NCBI RefSeq assembly: GCF_013520985.1
Contig: NZ_JACDTY010000002.1
Location: 434,001 to 498,000 of the forward strand
Length of the DNA: 64,000 bases
DNA from: Mesorhizobium neociceri
GTDB taxonomy: Bacteria; Pseudomonadota; Alphaproteobacteria; Rhizobiales; Rhizobiaceae
Direction: 5' to 3'
Shown: positions 44,049 through 53,491 of the stretch, piece by piece
Layout: each line of letters begins with the position of its first letter
Numbering within the stretch: the first letter of the stretch is position 1
Made by a program: the position numbers and the translations under genes
Notes under the pieces: generated by a model
Seen by the model: the letters and a program-made list of their open reading frames with translations, nothing else
Databases searched by the model: none
What the model was told of the DNA's origin: nothing

Positions 44049-46106
44049 ATGTCCGAGGCGAAACCCAAATCGAAACCGACCGACGGCATCAGACCGAGCG
44101 ATGCCCCGAAGTCGCGCCGGGAAAAGCCGTCACGACAAAAGCCGCGCGACCGACGAACGGGCGAGGAGAAGCCGCGCGAAAAGAAGCCAACGCGCGCCGA
44201 CGCGGCGCCGGAGGTCGACGGCCAGGCGGGGCCGCCGCCGGAAGCTATCGAACCCGATCCGCAGCTGACGCCCGAAGAGGCCGAGCAGGCACGCAAGAAA
44301 TACCTGCTGCGGCGTTTCTGGATCAGCGCGCGCGGCTACTGGAGCCGGCGCGGCGACCGGCTCGCCTGGCCATTCACGATCGGAGTGCTGCTGCTGATCT
44401 GCATCAACATCGGTTTCCAGTATGGCATCAATGTCTGGAACCGCTCGATGTTCGATGCCCTCGAGCAGCGCAACGCCCGCACAGTCTATTTCCTCAGCGC
44501 CGTATTCGTGCCGCTGGTGATCTGCAGCGGCAGCCTTGTCGTCGCGCAGGTCTACCTGCGCATGACGATCCAGCGCCGCTGGCGTTCCTGGCTGACGACC
44601 GGGGTCGTCGCGCGCTGGCTGGCAAACGGCCGCTACTACCAGCTGAACCTCGTGGGCGGCGACCACCAGAACCCCGAGGCCCGCATGACCGAGGATCTGC
44701 GCATCGCCACCGAGTCGCCGGTCGATTTCATCGCCGGCGTCCTCAACGCGTTCCTGTCGGCCTCGACCTTCATTGTCGTGCTGTGGACCATCGGCGGCGC
44801 GCTCACCCTGACGATCGGCGGCGAGAGCATCACCGTTCCCGGCTTCCTGGTCATCACTGCGATCATCTATGCCGCCATCACCTCGACCTCGATGGTGGTC
44901 ATCGGCCGCAATTTCGTCCAACTCTCCGAGCGGAAGAACCAGGCGGAGGCCGAACTGCGCTACACGCTGACGCGCGTGCGCGAAAACGGCGAGAGCATCG
45001 CCTTGCTGGGCGGCGAGGAGGAGGAGCGCGGCGGCATCGACAGGAATTTCGGCCATGTTCTGAGGCAGTGGGCGCTGCTAACCGGACAGCACATGCGCAC
45101 GGCGGCGGTGTCGCAGGGATCGAGCCTGTTTGCGCCGGTCGTGCCGATCCTGCTGTGCTCGCCAAAATTCCTCGAAGGCTCGATGACGCTTGGCGAGGTG
45201 ATGCAGGCGGCGTCTGCCTTTGGCATCGTGCAAGGCGCGTTCGGCTGGCTGGTCGACAACTATCCGCGTCTCGCCGACTGGAACGCCTCCGCGCGGCGCA
45301 TTGCCTCGCTGATGATGTCGCTCGACGGGCTCGAGCGCGCCGAGCAGAGCGATGCGCTCGGACGCATCAACCGGGGCGAAACCGAAGACGGCGCCATCCT
45401 CAGCCTCGACAATCTTTCCGTGACACTCGACGACGGCACCTCCGTGGTCAAGGAAACAAAGGTTGAGATCGAGCCGGGCGAGCGGGTGCTGGTGGCCGGC
45501 GAATCTGGTTCAGGCAAGTCGACGCTGGTGCGGGCCGTTGCGGGCCTATGGCCATGGGGCGGCGGCAACGTCAATTTCCACGCCGACAGGCGCCTGTTCA
45601 TGCTGCCGCAACGCCCCTACATCCCCACCGGCACGCTTCGCCGCGCGGTCGCCTATCCCGCGGCGGCGGACAAGTGGACGATCAAGCAGATCAAGGCTGC
45701 CCTCAACAAGGTGGGGCTCGGCTATCTCACCGACAGGATCAGGGAAGACGCACCATGGGACCAGACGCTGTCGGGTGGCGAGAAGCAACGCCTCGCCTTC
45801 GCGCGCCTGCTGCTGCATCGCCCCGATATCGTGGTGCTGGATGAAGCGACCTCGGCGCTCGACGAGAAGAGCCAGGACACGATGATGGTGACGGTGATCC
45901 GCGAACTGCCTGATGTCACCATCATCAGCGTGGCGCACCGCGCGGAGCTGGAAGCCTTCCATAGCCGCAAGATCACCCTGGAGCGGCGTGAGGGCGGCGC
46001 CAAACTCGTCAGCGATGTCGACCTCATTCCGCGCAAGCGCAAACGCAGCTTGCTTAATCGCGCTCTGTGGGGTTCCGGCACGCGGATCGAGCGGCCTCGC
46101 AAGTAA
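44049..46106 (+). CDS. SbmA/BacA-domain ABC transporter with fused ATPase (BclA/ExsE/YddA-like)
   Basis: ABC half-transporter of 685 residues. The SbmA_BacA/ABC_membrane_2 domain spans about residues 85-400 (FQYGINVWNRSMFDALEQRN is the family hallmark), and the ATPase follows with Walker A GESGSGKST, signature LSGGEKQRLAFAR and Walker B IVVLDEATSALD. Family members import peptides or cobalamin. The Bradyrhizobium relative BclA protects against plant NCR peptides in nodules. Unusually, residues 1-75 form a highly basic Lys/Arg/Pro extension. ATG at 44049; upstream ATG at 44022 lacks support. Confidence 0.85.
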   Translation: MSEAKPKSKPTDGIRPSDAPKSRREKPSRQKPRDRRTGEEKPREKKPTRADAAPEVDGQAGPPPEAIEPDPQLTPEEAEQARKKYLLRRFWISARGYWSRRGDRLAWPFTIGVLLLICINIGFQYGINVWNRSMFDALEQRNARTVYFLSAVFVPLVICSGSLVVAQVYLRMTIQRRWRSWLTTGVVARWLANGRYYQLNLVGGDHQNPEARMTEDLRIATESPVDFIAGVLNAFLSASTFIVVLWTIGGALTLTIGGESITVPGFLVITAIIYAAITSTSMVVIGRNFVQLSERKNQAEAELRYTLTRVRENGESIALLGGEEEERGGIDRNFGHVLRQWALLTGQHMRTAAVSQGSSLFAPVVPILLCSPKFLEGSMTLGEVMQAASAFGIVQGAFGWLVDNYPRLADWNASARRIASLMMSLDGLERAEQSDALGRINRGETEDGAILSLDNLSVTLDDGTSVVKETKVEIEPGERVLVAGESGSGKSTLVRAVAGLWPWGGGNVNFHADRRLFMLPQRPYIPTGTLRRAVAYPAAADKWTIKQIKAALNKVGLGYLTDRIREDAPWDQTLSGGEKQRLAFARLLLHRPDIVVLDEATSALDEKSQDTMMVTVIRELPDVTIISVAHRAELEAFHSRKITLERREGGAKLVSDVDLIPRKRKRSLLNRALWGSGTRIERPRK

Positions 46107-46155
46107 GGCGACACGGCCGAACCGCGAACAGATGACCTATTTAGCCGGCTTCCGA

Positions 46156-47667
46156 TCAGCCGTAGAGGCCTTTGTAGGTGTCGCGCAACAGGTTCTTCTG
46201 CACCTTGCCCATCGTGTTGCGCGGCAATTCATCGACGAAGATCACCTGCTTCGGGTGCTTGTATTTCGCCAGCCGGCCGGCAATGGCGCCAACAATCTCG
46301 GCGCCGGTAATCTGCGACGCCGACGCCCGCACCACGACAGCGGTAACGCCTTCGCCGAAATCGGGATGGGCAATGCCGATGACCGCACTTTCCGAGACGC
46401 CGGCAAGCGCGTCGATCTCGCTCTCGATCTCCTTCGGGTAGATGTTGTAGCCGCCCGATATGATCAGGTCCTTGCCGCGGCCGACAATGTGGACATAGCC
46501 ATCGGCGTCGATGATGCCGAGATCGCCAGTGATGAAGAAGCCGTCGCTGCGGAATTCCGCTTTGGTTTTCTCCGGCATGCGCCAATAGCCGCAAAAGACA
46601 TTCGGCCCCTTGACCTCGATCATGCCGGCCTCGCCCCGGGCAAGGGCAGCACCGCTGTCCGGATCGGCGACGCGCAGCGAAACGCCGGGCAGCGGGAAAC
46701 CGACCGTGCCGGCCCGGCGCTCGCCCTCATAGGGGTTCGACGTGTTCATGTTGGTCTCGGTCATGCCGTAGCGCTCGAGGATCGCGTGGCCGGTCAGTTC
46801 GCGCCAGGCCTTGTGCGTTTCGGCAAGCAGCGGCGCCGAGCCGGAAATGAACAGGCGGATGTTTTTCGCAGCCTGGGCGTCCAGTCCCTCCTGCTGCAAC
46901 AGCCTGGTATAGAAGGTCGGCACGCCCATCAGCACCGTGGCGCGCGGCAACAGCGAGACGATACGGCTCGCGTCGAATTTCTGCTCGAACAACATTGAGG
47001 CGCCGGCCATCAGGGTGACGTTGGTGGCGACGAACAGGCCGTGCGTGTGGAAGATCGGCAGCGCGTGGATCAGCACGTCTTCCCCAGTGAAGCGCCATTG
47101 CTCGACCAGCACGCGCGCATTGGAGGCCAGGTTTTCGTGGCTGAGCATGGCGCCCTTCGAGCGGCCGGTGGTGCCCGATGTGTAGAGGATCGCCGCCAGA
47201 TCGTCGGGCCCGCGCGCCACATCGTCGAAATTCGGCGGCTGCTGCGCGCCATAATCGGTCAGCGAGCCTTCGCCATTGCGGCCAAGCGTGGCGGTGACGG
47301 CGCCTGACGCCTGCGCCAACGGGGCGATGTCGCCTGCCCGCGCCGGGTCACAGACGACCAGCCGCGGCTCGGCATCGCCGAAGAAATAGCCGAGCTCCGT
47401 CAGCGTGTAGGCGGTGTTGAGCGGCAGGAAGACCGCGCCGGCGCGAAGGCAGGCGAGGTAAAGGAAAATGCAATCGGGGCTTTTTTCAACCTGCACCGCG
47501 ACGCGGTCGCCCGGCTCGACACCGAAATGCTTCAGCGCCTGTGCTAATTGCGCCGACCGCGCCAGCATGTCGCCATAGCGGATCGAGCGTCCGTCATCGG
47601 TCTCCATCAGGGTGCGCTCGGGCGCTGATATGCTGTCGCGAAAGGCGTCGAACAGGTGATTGCTCAT
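46156..47667 (-). CDS. matB: Malonyl-CoA synthetase
   Basis: Acyl-CoA synthetase of 503 residues that joins malonate to CoA using ATP. The AMP-binding signature is ILYTSGTTGRSKGAM. The protein also has IHALPIFHTHGLF, ERYGMTETNMNTSNPYEGE, and the C-terminal SGGYNIYPKEIE and LPRNTMGKVQKN (catalytic Lys). From memory, the N terminus (MSNHLFDA) and the core are very close to Rhizobium leguminosarum MatB. In rhizobia MatB works with MatA (decarboxylase) and MatC (carrier), but neither is in this window. A GntR regulator lies directly upstream on the same strand. Confidence 0.93.
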   Translation of the reverse strand: MSNHLFDAFRDSISAPERTLMETDDGRSIRYGDMLARSAQLAQALKHFGVEPGDRVAVQVEKSPDCIFLYLACLRAGAVFLPLNTAYTLTELGYFFGDAEPRLVVCDPARAGDIAPLAQASGAVTATLGRNGEGSLTDYGAQQPPNFDDVARGPDDLAAILYTSGTTGRSKGAMLSHENLASNARVLVEQWRFTGEDVLIHALPIFHTHGLFVATNVTLMAGASMLFEQKFDASRIVSLLPRATVLMGVPTFYTRLLQQEGLDAQAAKNIRLFISGSAPLLAETHKAWRELTGHAILERYGMTETNMNTSNPYEGERRAGTVGFPLPGVSLRVADPDSGAALARGEAGMIEVKGPNVFCGYWRMPEKTKAEFRSDGFFITGDLGIIDADGYVHIVGRGKDLIISGGYNIYPKEIESEIDALAGVSESAVIGIAHPDFGEGVTAVVVRASASQITGAEIVGAIAGRLAKYKHPKQVIFVDELPRNTMGKVQKNLLRDTYKGLYG

Positions 47668-47756
47668 GCGTCTTCCCTAGCGCATGGCCTCGAAAAAAAA
47701 CAACCGCTTTTGGGAAAACCGCAGCAAGCGGATTTCGGATCGAAACGGAAGTGATG

Positions 47757-48488
47757 CTATCTGCGGCCGCGGAGCGCCTTGCCGACCCGGTGATCGCCAC
47801 TTTCGTTGAAGCGCTCCATGCACATAGCTGCCGTCAGACGGTAGTGGTTGAGCAAGGCTTCGACGGCGCCATCGGCATCGCCATCCACGGCGCGCTCGGC
47901 GATCAGGCGATGCTCGCCGATTTCGTCGCGCTCGGCCCCCTCTTGGGAGATCAGCCGGTAGCGCGAGGCCTGATCGGAAAGCTGATCGCAAAAGCCGGTC
48001 AGCCAATGCGACCGGCAGCCCGCGATCAGTGCCCGATGGAAAGCGCGATGCAGCCTTTCCCATTCCGGATTGTTCGAGGACGGATCCTCCGGCAAACGGC
48101 GCTGTGCGCGCGCCAGGCGGTGCAAGGCCAGCACCAGCTGCTCTTCCCATTCACCGGTGCGGTTGGCAATGGATTCACGCAGTGCCCGCTCTTCCAGCCA
48201 GCAGCGGGTGCGCGTCAATTCCTCGAGGTCCGGGGCACTGACCGGCATGATGAAGAAACCGCGCTGGTCGTGGCGGCCGAGCAGGCCTTCCGAAGCAAGC
48301 CGGTTAAGAGCCTCGCGAACCGGTGAGGCACCGGCGCCGTAACGGGAAACCACCCATTCGACACGCAGCTTGCTTTCACTTTCAAACACGCCGCGCAGGA
48401 GATCGTCGCGAAGCTGTTGATAGACCGTACTGGCGAGCGTGCTCTTGGCCCCCGCGCTTTCGCTCATATCGGCAGATCCGTAGGTCAA
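47757..48488 (-). CDS. matR: GntR/FCD regulator upstream of matB (MatR-like)
   Basis: FadR-type repressor of about 240 residues with N-terminal winged helix (LRVEWVVSRYGAGASPVREALNRLASEG) and FCD ligand domain. It lies 90 bases before matB on the same strand, the position of MatR, the malonate-responsive repressor of R. leguminosarum. The assignment comes from this context. Start is uncertain: a TTG at 48488 with GGAG in front, or ATG at 48467. The upstream region has a 14-base perfect palindrome. Confidence 0.75.
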   Translation of the reverse strand: MTYGSADMSESAGAKSTLASTVYQQLRDDLLRGVFESESKLRVEWVVSRYGAGASPVREALNRLASEGLLGRHDQRGFFIMPVSAPDLEELTRTRCWLEERALRESIANRTGEWEEQLVLALHRLARAQRRLPEDPSSNNPEWERLHRAFHRALIAGCRSHWLTGFCDQLSDQASRYRLISQEGAERDEIGEHRLIAERAVDGDADGAVEALLNHYRLTAAMCMERFNESGDHRVGKALRGRR

Positions 48489-48959
48489 TATGGCTCCTAT
48501 CGCTCTCCCATGCTCCGCCAGCCCGCTCGCGAAGCAAACGATTCGCCCGTACTTGTACTATATGCCTCGAGGCATCCATGGCTCAAGGGGAAGATCACGA
48601 TATTCGACTTAAAGAGGAAGGTTTGCACATCTTACTCGGGGGAAGTAACGAATATCGTGAAAAACTTGTTCTTGTGAAGAAACTTTGCCCCATGGTGCGG
48701 CTCGCGTCTTCGCGACATGGTTGTAAGGTCAGGAGTACGGGTAATTTTTTCTTAACGCGCGTCAGGTTGCCGAACTGGCCGCTCCCGCGACGAGGATACT
48801 TCCGACATTCGTCAACTAGATTTTGGCTGCCTAATGTAGTGTCAGATGTGGTGATCGTGTCGCCCGCCGTGATGGTCCGACCTGTCGACTGGCGCAAAGA
48901 TCAGGCCGAGAGACCAGTCCAAGAGATCAGAACCGTCGGCATTTGTCTTGAGGCCGATG
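48489..48959. other. 470-base intergenic region, AT-richer than surroundings
   Basis: Lies between the 5' end of the GntR gene and the 3' end of rpe. It holds the candidate GntR operator at 48562-48575. From about 48590 to 48850 it is visibly richer in A and T than the neighbouring genes. An open frame on the plus strand from ATG 48578 runs into the rpe gene and lacks a ribosome site, so I do not call a gene. Confidence 0.55.
48562..48575. promoter_or_regulatory. Candidate operator upstream of GntR gene
   Basis: Perfect 14-base palindrome ATGCCTCGAGGCAT, about 75 bases upstream of the GntR gene start, with GTACTTGTAC just beside it (48549-48558). Autoregulated FCD-type repressors commonly bind such sites. 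No experimental or comparative support is available here. Confidence 0.35.
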
Positions 48960-49637
48960 TCAGCCGGCAGCCCGGTCGGCCGCGGTTCGGATGGCTTCGA
49001 TATTGGCCCGGTAGGCTTCAACGCTGCCGCCCTTGAAGATGGCGGCGCCCGCCACCAGCACGTCGGCGCCGGCTGATGTGACCAGGGGAGCTGTCTCCGG
49101 CGACACGCCGCCGTCAATCTCGATGCGGATCGGCCGGTTGCCGATCAGCGCCTTGACCCGCTTGACCTTGTCGATCATGGCCGGGATGAAGGCCTGGCCG
49201 CCAAAGCCCGGATTGACGGTCATGATCAGGATCAGGTCGAGCCGGTCGAGCACATATTCGATCGCGCTTTCCGGTGTCGCCGGATTGAGCGACACGCCAG
49301 CCCTCTTGCCGAGACCCTTGATGGTCTGCAGCGAACGGTCGAGATGCGGTCCGGCCTCCGCATGCACGGTCATGCCGTCACAGCCGGCGTCGGCAAAGGC
49401 GGCCAGATAGGGATCGGCCGGCGCAATCATCAGATGGCAGTCGAAGAAGGCCTTGGTGCGGTTGCGGATGGCCTTGATCACTGGCGGGCCGAAGGTGATG
49501 TTGGGCACGAAATGCCCGTCCATGACATCGAGATGGATCCAGTCGGCGCCGGCTGCGGCCACCGCCTCGACCTCGTCGCCGAGCTTCGAGAAATCCGACG
49601 CCAGCACCGATGGCGCGATCAGGGTCTTCCTGCTCAT
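48960..49637 (-). CDS. rpe: Ribulose-phosphate 3-epimerase
   Basis: Pentose phosphate and Calvin cycle enzyme of 225 residues interconverting ribulose-5-phosphate and xylulose-5-phosphate. The TIM-barrel signatures are all present: [48 protein letters not shown] and [13 protein letters not shown]. The metal ligands (His and Asp in HLDVMDGHF, Asp in IDGG) are intact. It is a stand-alone gene on the minus strand. Confidence 0.95.
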   Translation of the reverse strand: MSRKTLIAPSVLASDFSKLGDEVEAVAAAGADWIHLDVMDGHFVPNITFGPPVIKAIRNRTKAFFDCHLMIAPADPYLAAFADAGCDGMTVHAEAGPHLDRSLQTIKGLGKRAGVSLNPATPESAIEYVLDRLDLILIMTVNPGFGGQAFIPAMIDKVKRVKALIGNRPIRIEIDGGVSPETAPLVTSAGADVLVAGAAIFKGGSVEAYRANIEAIRTAADRAAG

Positions 49638-49965
49638 GATGCAGCCCTTTTTGGGCGCCCTGTTTGCGGGCGCTATCTGACGATTGCCTAGACCATGATC
49701 CCGAAAAGGGAAAGTCGCTATTTGCTGCGCCGGCAGCGGCCCCTCGGATGCTTCGCCTGCCGGTGCGCGATTCTTGTGATCGAGCAGGTCCGGCGCCCGC
49801 AGGCAGCGTGCCCGCTGGCGCCATGGTCATCGCCGGCTGGCCCCATCGTGACCCTGTGGCCAGGCTGATGGGGCGCTTATATCCAGAAGAGAGCTGACGG
49901 TGTCGCCACGAAGCGCTTCGCCAGGCCACCAGGGCAATGGATGGCCCAGAACAGGGGTTACCACC
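49638..49965. other. Divergent intergenic region between rpe and usp
   Basis: About 330 bases without a gene. It contains a fragment of the family C palindrome at 49691-49716 and several GC-rich imperfect repeats. Promoters for both rpe and the stress protein must lie here, but none stands out. Confidence 0.55.
49691..49716. repeat. Fragment of interspersed palindrome family C
   Basis: GACCATGATCCCGAAAAGGG followed by AAAG resembles one half of the 49-base palindrome at 24732-24780 (GAGCATGATCCCGAAAAGTG on its minus strand). The other half is absent, so this is a decayed or partial copy. Confidence 0.5.
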
Positions 49966-50415
49966 ATGTACAAGCATATTCTCATCGCCACCGACGGATC
50001 GGAACTCGCCGGCAAGGGCGTTGCTCACGGGCTGACGCTGGCCAACAGCCTTGCGGCCACCGTCACCTTCGTCAATGTCTCCGAGCCGTTCCCGGTCCTG
50101 GCCTGGGGTGGCGCTGTCGCCGGGTTCGCGGCCGGCGACGAACTGGTCAATTATGAGGAAAATGCCCGCCGCTATGCCACCGACGTGCTCGACCGCTGCA
50201 AGGCCTCGGCCGACGAACTCGGCGTGCCGGCAAAGACGTTGCACATCGAAAACAAGACGCCCGCCGAGGGCATCCTCGATGTCGCCCGCACGGAAGCCTG
50301 CGATCTGATCGTCATGGCCTCGCATGGTCGCCGGGGCCTCGGCCGCCTGCTGCTCGGCAGCCAGACCGCCGAAGTGCTGTCGCTGACGGAGACACCGGTT
50401 CTGGTGGTGCGCTAG
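49966..50415 (+). CDS. Universal stress protein (UspA family)
   Basis: Single-domain UspA protein of 149 residues from ATG 49966. N-terminal MYKHILIATDGSELAGKGV and the C-terminal ATP-binding motif region HGRRGLGRLLLGSQTAEVL are typical. The ATP-binding G-2x-G-9x-G(S/T) pattern appears intact, so an ATP-binding form is likely. Role: stress survival, often under low oxygen or starvation. A longer in-frame start at 49900 lacks the family's short N terminus and is rejected. Confidence 0.92.
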   Translation: MYKHILIATDGSELAGKGVAHGLTLANSLAATVTFVNVSEPFPVLAWGGAVAGFAAGDELVNYEENARRYATDVLDRCKASADELGVPAKTLHIENKTPAEGILDVARTEACDLIVMASHGRRGLGRLLLGSQTAEVLSLTETPVLVVR

Positions 50416-50434
50416 GGTCGATCGCGCCGGCCGT

Positions 50435-51388
50435 TTATTGAGCTGGTACCCCGGGAAGCGCCGAACCTGGCAAGGCGGGAAGCGGCGAACCCGGTTGCTG
50501 CTGCCGGGCAAACATCAGCCGCGTCTTCGTGTCGGCCATCGTTGGCGACAGGCTGCGCTGGATCAGCGCTTCGACATGGTCGTTGCGTTGCCTGGCGCTG
50601 TCGGCCCCCATCACCACCACGATCAGATGCCGGCCGTCAGCATTGTAGGAGGTTACGATGTTGTAGCCGGAGGCCCTGATGTAGCCGGTCTTGATGCCGT
50701 CGACGCCGCGTACCCGGCCAAGCATGTCATTGTGGCCGCGCACCAGCCGGCCGCGGAACATGAAGTCGCTTTCGGAGAAATAGTGGAAGTGCTGCGGGAA
50801 GCGGTTACGCAGCGCCATACCCAGCACCGCCATGTCGCGCGCGCTCGTCACCTGGCCGTCGTCAGGCAGGCCGCAGGCGTTTTGAAAATTGGTGCTGGTC
50901 ATGCCGAGCTGGCGCGCCTTGGCGGTCATCATGGCGGCGAACTGCTCCTCTGAGCCGCCGAGATATTCGCCGACCGCCACCGCCACGTCATTGGCCGATT
51001 TCACCACCATCGCGCGGATGGCCGAATCGACGTCGATCGTTTCGCCACGCCGGAAGCGCAACTTCGTCGGCGGCTGCCTTGCGGCGTTGTCGGAAACCGG
51101 GATCTGCGTTTCCTTGCTGACGCGGCCGCTTTCCAGCGCCTCGAACAGCAGATAGAGCGTCATCATCTTGGTCAGCGACGCCGGATAGCGTCGCGCCGTC
51201 GAACTGACCTCGAACAGCGTCTTGCCGCTGGCGGCATCGACGACGATCGCCGCATATTTTTGCTGTGGCGCGGGCACCGCCAGTACGCTGTCGGGCGGCG
51301 GCGCAGTGCTGCAGCCGGCAACGAAGACGAACAGCAGCAAGGCTGCGACAAATCTCTGGATGAGGGAGGGGAAATGGAAGTCGGGCAA
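50435..51388 (-). CDS. Lipoprotein D-alanyl-D-alanine carboxypeptidase (DacA/PBP family)
   Basis: Serine peptidase S11 of 317 residues that trims peptidoglycan stem peptides. Catalytic Ser71 and Lys74 are in PASLTKMM, the second motif SAND is in VVKSANDVAVA, and the third is KTG in DGIKTGYIRASG. The N terminus is a lipoprotein signal with lipobox VAGC (Cys26), so it is membrane-anchored rather than held by the usual C-terminal amphipathic helix. The protein is shorter than PBP5-type enzymes and ends after the catalytic domain. Confidence 0.9.
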   Translation of the reverse strand: MPDFHFPSLIQRFVAALLLFVFVAGCSTAPPPDSVLAVPAPQQKYAAIVVDAASGKTLFEVSSTARRYPASLTKMMTLYLLFEALESGRVSKETQIPVSDNAARQPPTKLRFRRGETIDVDSAIRAMVVKSANDVAVAVGEYLGGSEEQFAAMMTAKARQLGMTSTNFQNACGLPDDGQVTSARDMAVLGMALRNRFPQHFHYFSESDFMFRGRLVRGHNDMLGRVRGVDGIKTGYIRASGYNIVTSYNADGRHLIVVVMGADSARQRNDHVEALIQRSLSPTMADTKTRLMFARQQQPGSPLPALPGSALPGVPAQ

Positions 51389-51563
51389 GGTAAGTCCGGC
51401 GTTGCTGAGAGGGCCGGAACCTAGCCTAACCCATTGGCCGCGTCCATTTGGTTAACGCACAAGGCTGGTTTTCCTCTCCCCGAAAACGCCTGTTTCCTGT
51501 CCTGTTTTGCCTGCGGGGTCGCGCTGCTGCTATAGAGGCGGCAATTGCGTGGGGGATTTGACA

Positions 51564-53375
51564 ATGACCGGTGACATCGGCGCGGTTGCGCCATCTCTTA
51601 TCAGGGCTTCGCTCAGCCGCACCGGCAAATGGGCCGGCAGCGTCGCTTTCATCGGCGGGGCGGCCTCCGACATCCTCAATCCGCTGGCGCCGTTCGCCGC
51701 CTATATCGCGCTGGTCGCCTCGGTTGCTGCCGCCATCATCGCCATCGCCATTGTTCTGCGGCTGGTGCTGGCCGCCAAGGCTTTGCCGGCGCTGATCTTT
51801 GCGACCACTGCTGCGGCGGTTGCCGGCGGCGTCTACGGCCTTCAGCAACAGACCAATTCGCAGAACGGGATCATCGCCGGCCTGGTGCCGGCCATCGCGC
51901 AACTGCAGCAGCAGATGGGCATCGTCTCGGCCAGGGTGGCCAAAATCGAGCAGACGGTGACTGAGACCCAGCAGACGGTCGACCAGGTCAAGCAGTCGAC
52001 CGACGCGGTGGCGAAAAAGGCAGAGGAGATTGCGTCGAACCAGCAGCAGCAGACCGAGCAGGGCGCGCAGACGCAAAAGACCGTCGATCAGGTCAAGCAG
52101 ACCACCGAAACGCTCGCTGCCGGTCAGCAGAAACAGGCCGAGCAGGCCGACAAGCTGCAGGTGACGACCGAGCAGATCGCTGCCTCGATCGACACCATCG
52201 CCAAGGGTTTTGCTGCATTGGCTGCGCAAGGTGGAGCGATCGCCGAGCCGAAGCGGCCCGACGAATTCTACCACAATGCCCGCGTCTACGAGCTGTCCGG
52301 CGACATGCTGAACGCCCGGCGCTCCTATCTCGCCTTTGCCGGCTTCGACGTCGACGCCGTCGATCCCTACACGCGCTTTGCCACGCTGCTGCGCGTGCAG
52401 GACGGCAAGGCCGGCGCCCGCGAAGTGTTCGGCCAGCTTGCCGACAAGGCCAAGGCATTGTCGATCAAGCTGGTCCATATCCTGCAGTTCGACGATGCTC
52501 AGCGCCTCGACAAGCTCAATGCCTTCATCGCGGCCAATCCGGATTTTGCGTCGGCCTATTATCTGCTCGCGCAGGAGTTCTCCGAAGATCGCCTCGGCGT
52601 CCAGTCGCTGTCCGACAAGCGCAGCGAGGCTGAGGCGCTGACCAAGTTCGTCTCCTATGAAAAGGATGGCGGGCTGCTCAAATATTTCGTCGACCAGACG
52701 CAGCTCGCCGACTGGCTCGACCGCAGCCGCAGCCGGCTGACAGCCCTTGGCGACGTGCTTGACCCCAGCCGCTTTGCCCCGTCGCTGACGCCGATGCGCT
52801 CCAATGCCGGCTGGACGATCTCCATCTCGCTGCCCGAGGCGGCGACGGGCATTTCCTGGCGCCTGGGTGAATCCGGTCCGTTCACCGACACCGGGCTGAT
52901 GGCAATGAACGACCAGCGCACAGGCAAGCCGATGCCCAATCCGAGCTTCGAATTGCCCGACAGCACCACGGCTACCACCATCGGGGTAAAATATCTCGAT
53001 CTCAGGGGCCGCGAGACCGGGCCGTTCAACATAAGTTTCGATCCGGAAGCCGCGCTCCAGCAGGGCAACAAGCAGATTCTCGACCAGTTCTGGACGTCGT
53101 GGATCGCCTTCGATGCCAGCGGCAATCACGGCCTCGTCTATTTCTCGCAGATGCTGTCGTACCGTTGCGGCATCAAGGAGGTGCGCTACAGCCTGAACGG
53201 CACGGCGCTCGACAAGGAGATCAAGATGCCGCCTTGCGACAAGAAGGATCCCTACGCCATCCCTTATGACTACCAGCCTTATTTCAAGGTTGCCGACAGC
53301 GTGACCTCAATGGCGGTGCAGGTCACCTACACCGACGGCACCAAGTCGCCGGTCAGAGAATACAAGCGGCAGTAG
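51564..53375 (+). CDS. Unrecognised membrane protein with long Gln-rich coiled coil
   Basis: A 603-residue protein I do not recognise. Two membrane helices lie at about residues 44-69 and 73-93. Residues 95-225 form a Gln/Thr/Val-rich coiled coil with repeated QQTVDQVKQ-type units. Residues 230-400 are helical with a TPR-like feel (FYHNARVYELSGDMLNARRSYLAF). From about 400 to the end the sequence is strand-rich (WTISISLPEAATGISWRLGE). ATG at 51564 has GGGGGAT upstream. The coiled coil and C-terminal domain could be periplasmic or cytoplasmic. It stands alone between the carboxypeptidase and another unknown gene. Confidence 0.75.
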   Translation: MTGDIGAVAPSLIRASLSRTGKWAGSVAFIGGAASDILNPLAPFAAYIALVASVAAAIIAIAIVLRLVLAAKALPALIFATTAAAVAGGVYGLQQQTNSQNGIIAGLVPAIAQLQQQMGIVSARVAKIEQTVTETQQTVDQVKQSTDAVAKKAEEIASNQQQQTEQGAQTQKTVDQVKQTTETLAAGQQKQAEQADKLQVTTEQIAASIDTIAKGFAALAAQGGAIAEPKRPDEFYHNARVYELSGDMLNARRSYLAFAGFDVDAVDPYTRFATLLRVQDGKAGAREVFGQLADKAKALSIKLVHILQFDDAQRLDKLNAFIAANPDFASAYYLLAQEFSEDRLGVQSLSDKRSEAEALTKFVSYEKDGGLLKYFVDQTQLADWLDRSRSRLTALGDVLDPSRFAPSLTPMRSNAGWTISISLPEAATGISWRLGESGPFTDTGLMAMNDQRTGKPMPNPSFELPDSTTATTIGVKYLDLRGRETGPFNISFDPEAALQQGNKQILDQFWTSWIAFDASGNHGLVYFSQMLSYRCGIKEVRYSLNGTALDKEIKMPPCDKKDPYAIPYDYQPYFKVADSVTSMAVQVTYTDGTKSPVREYKRQ

Positions 53376-53491
53376 CACCCGCGCTCCCGGCGGAGGGTGG
53401 AACTGGTCTGATGCAAAATGCCGGAAGCTGTGCTTGCGCATCTATCGCGGAGCGGGTTTGTTCGCTGCCATCAGAATCAGCAGGTGCGCGG

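Noticed and set aside
48578..49036. Plus-strand open frame from ATG 48578
   Set aside because: No ribosome site, unusual composition after the first 50 codons, and overlap with the end of rpe on the opposite strand.
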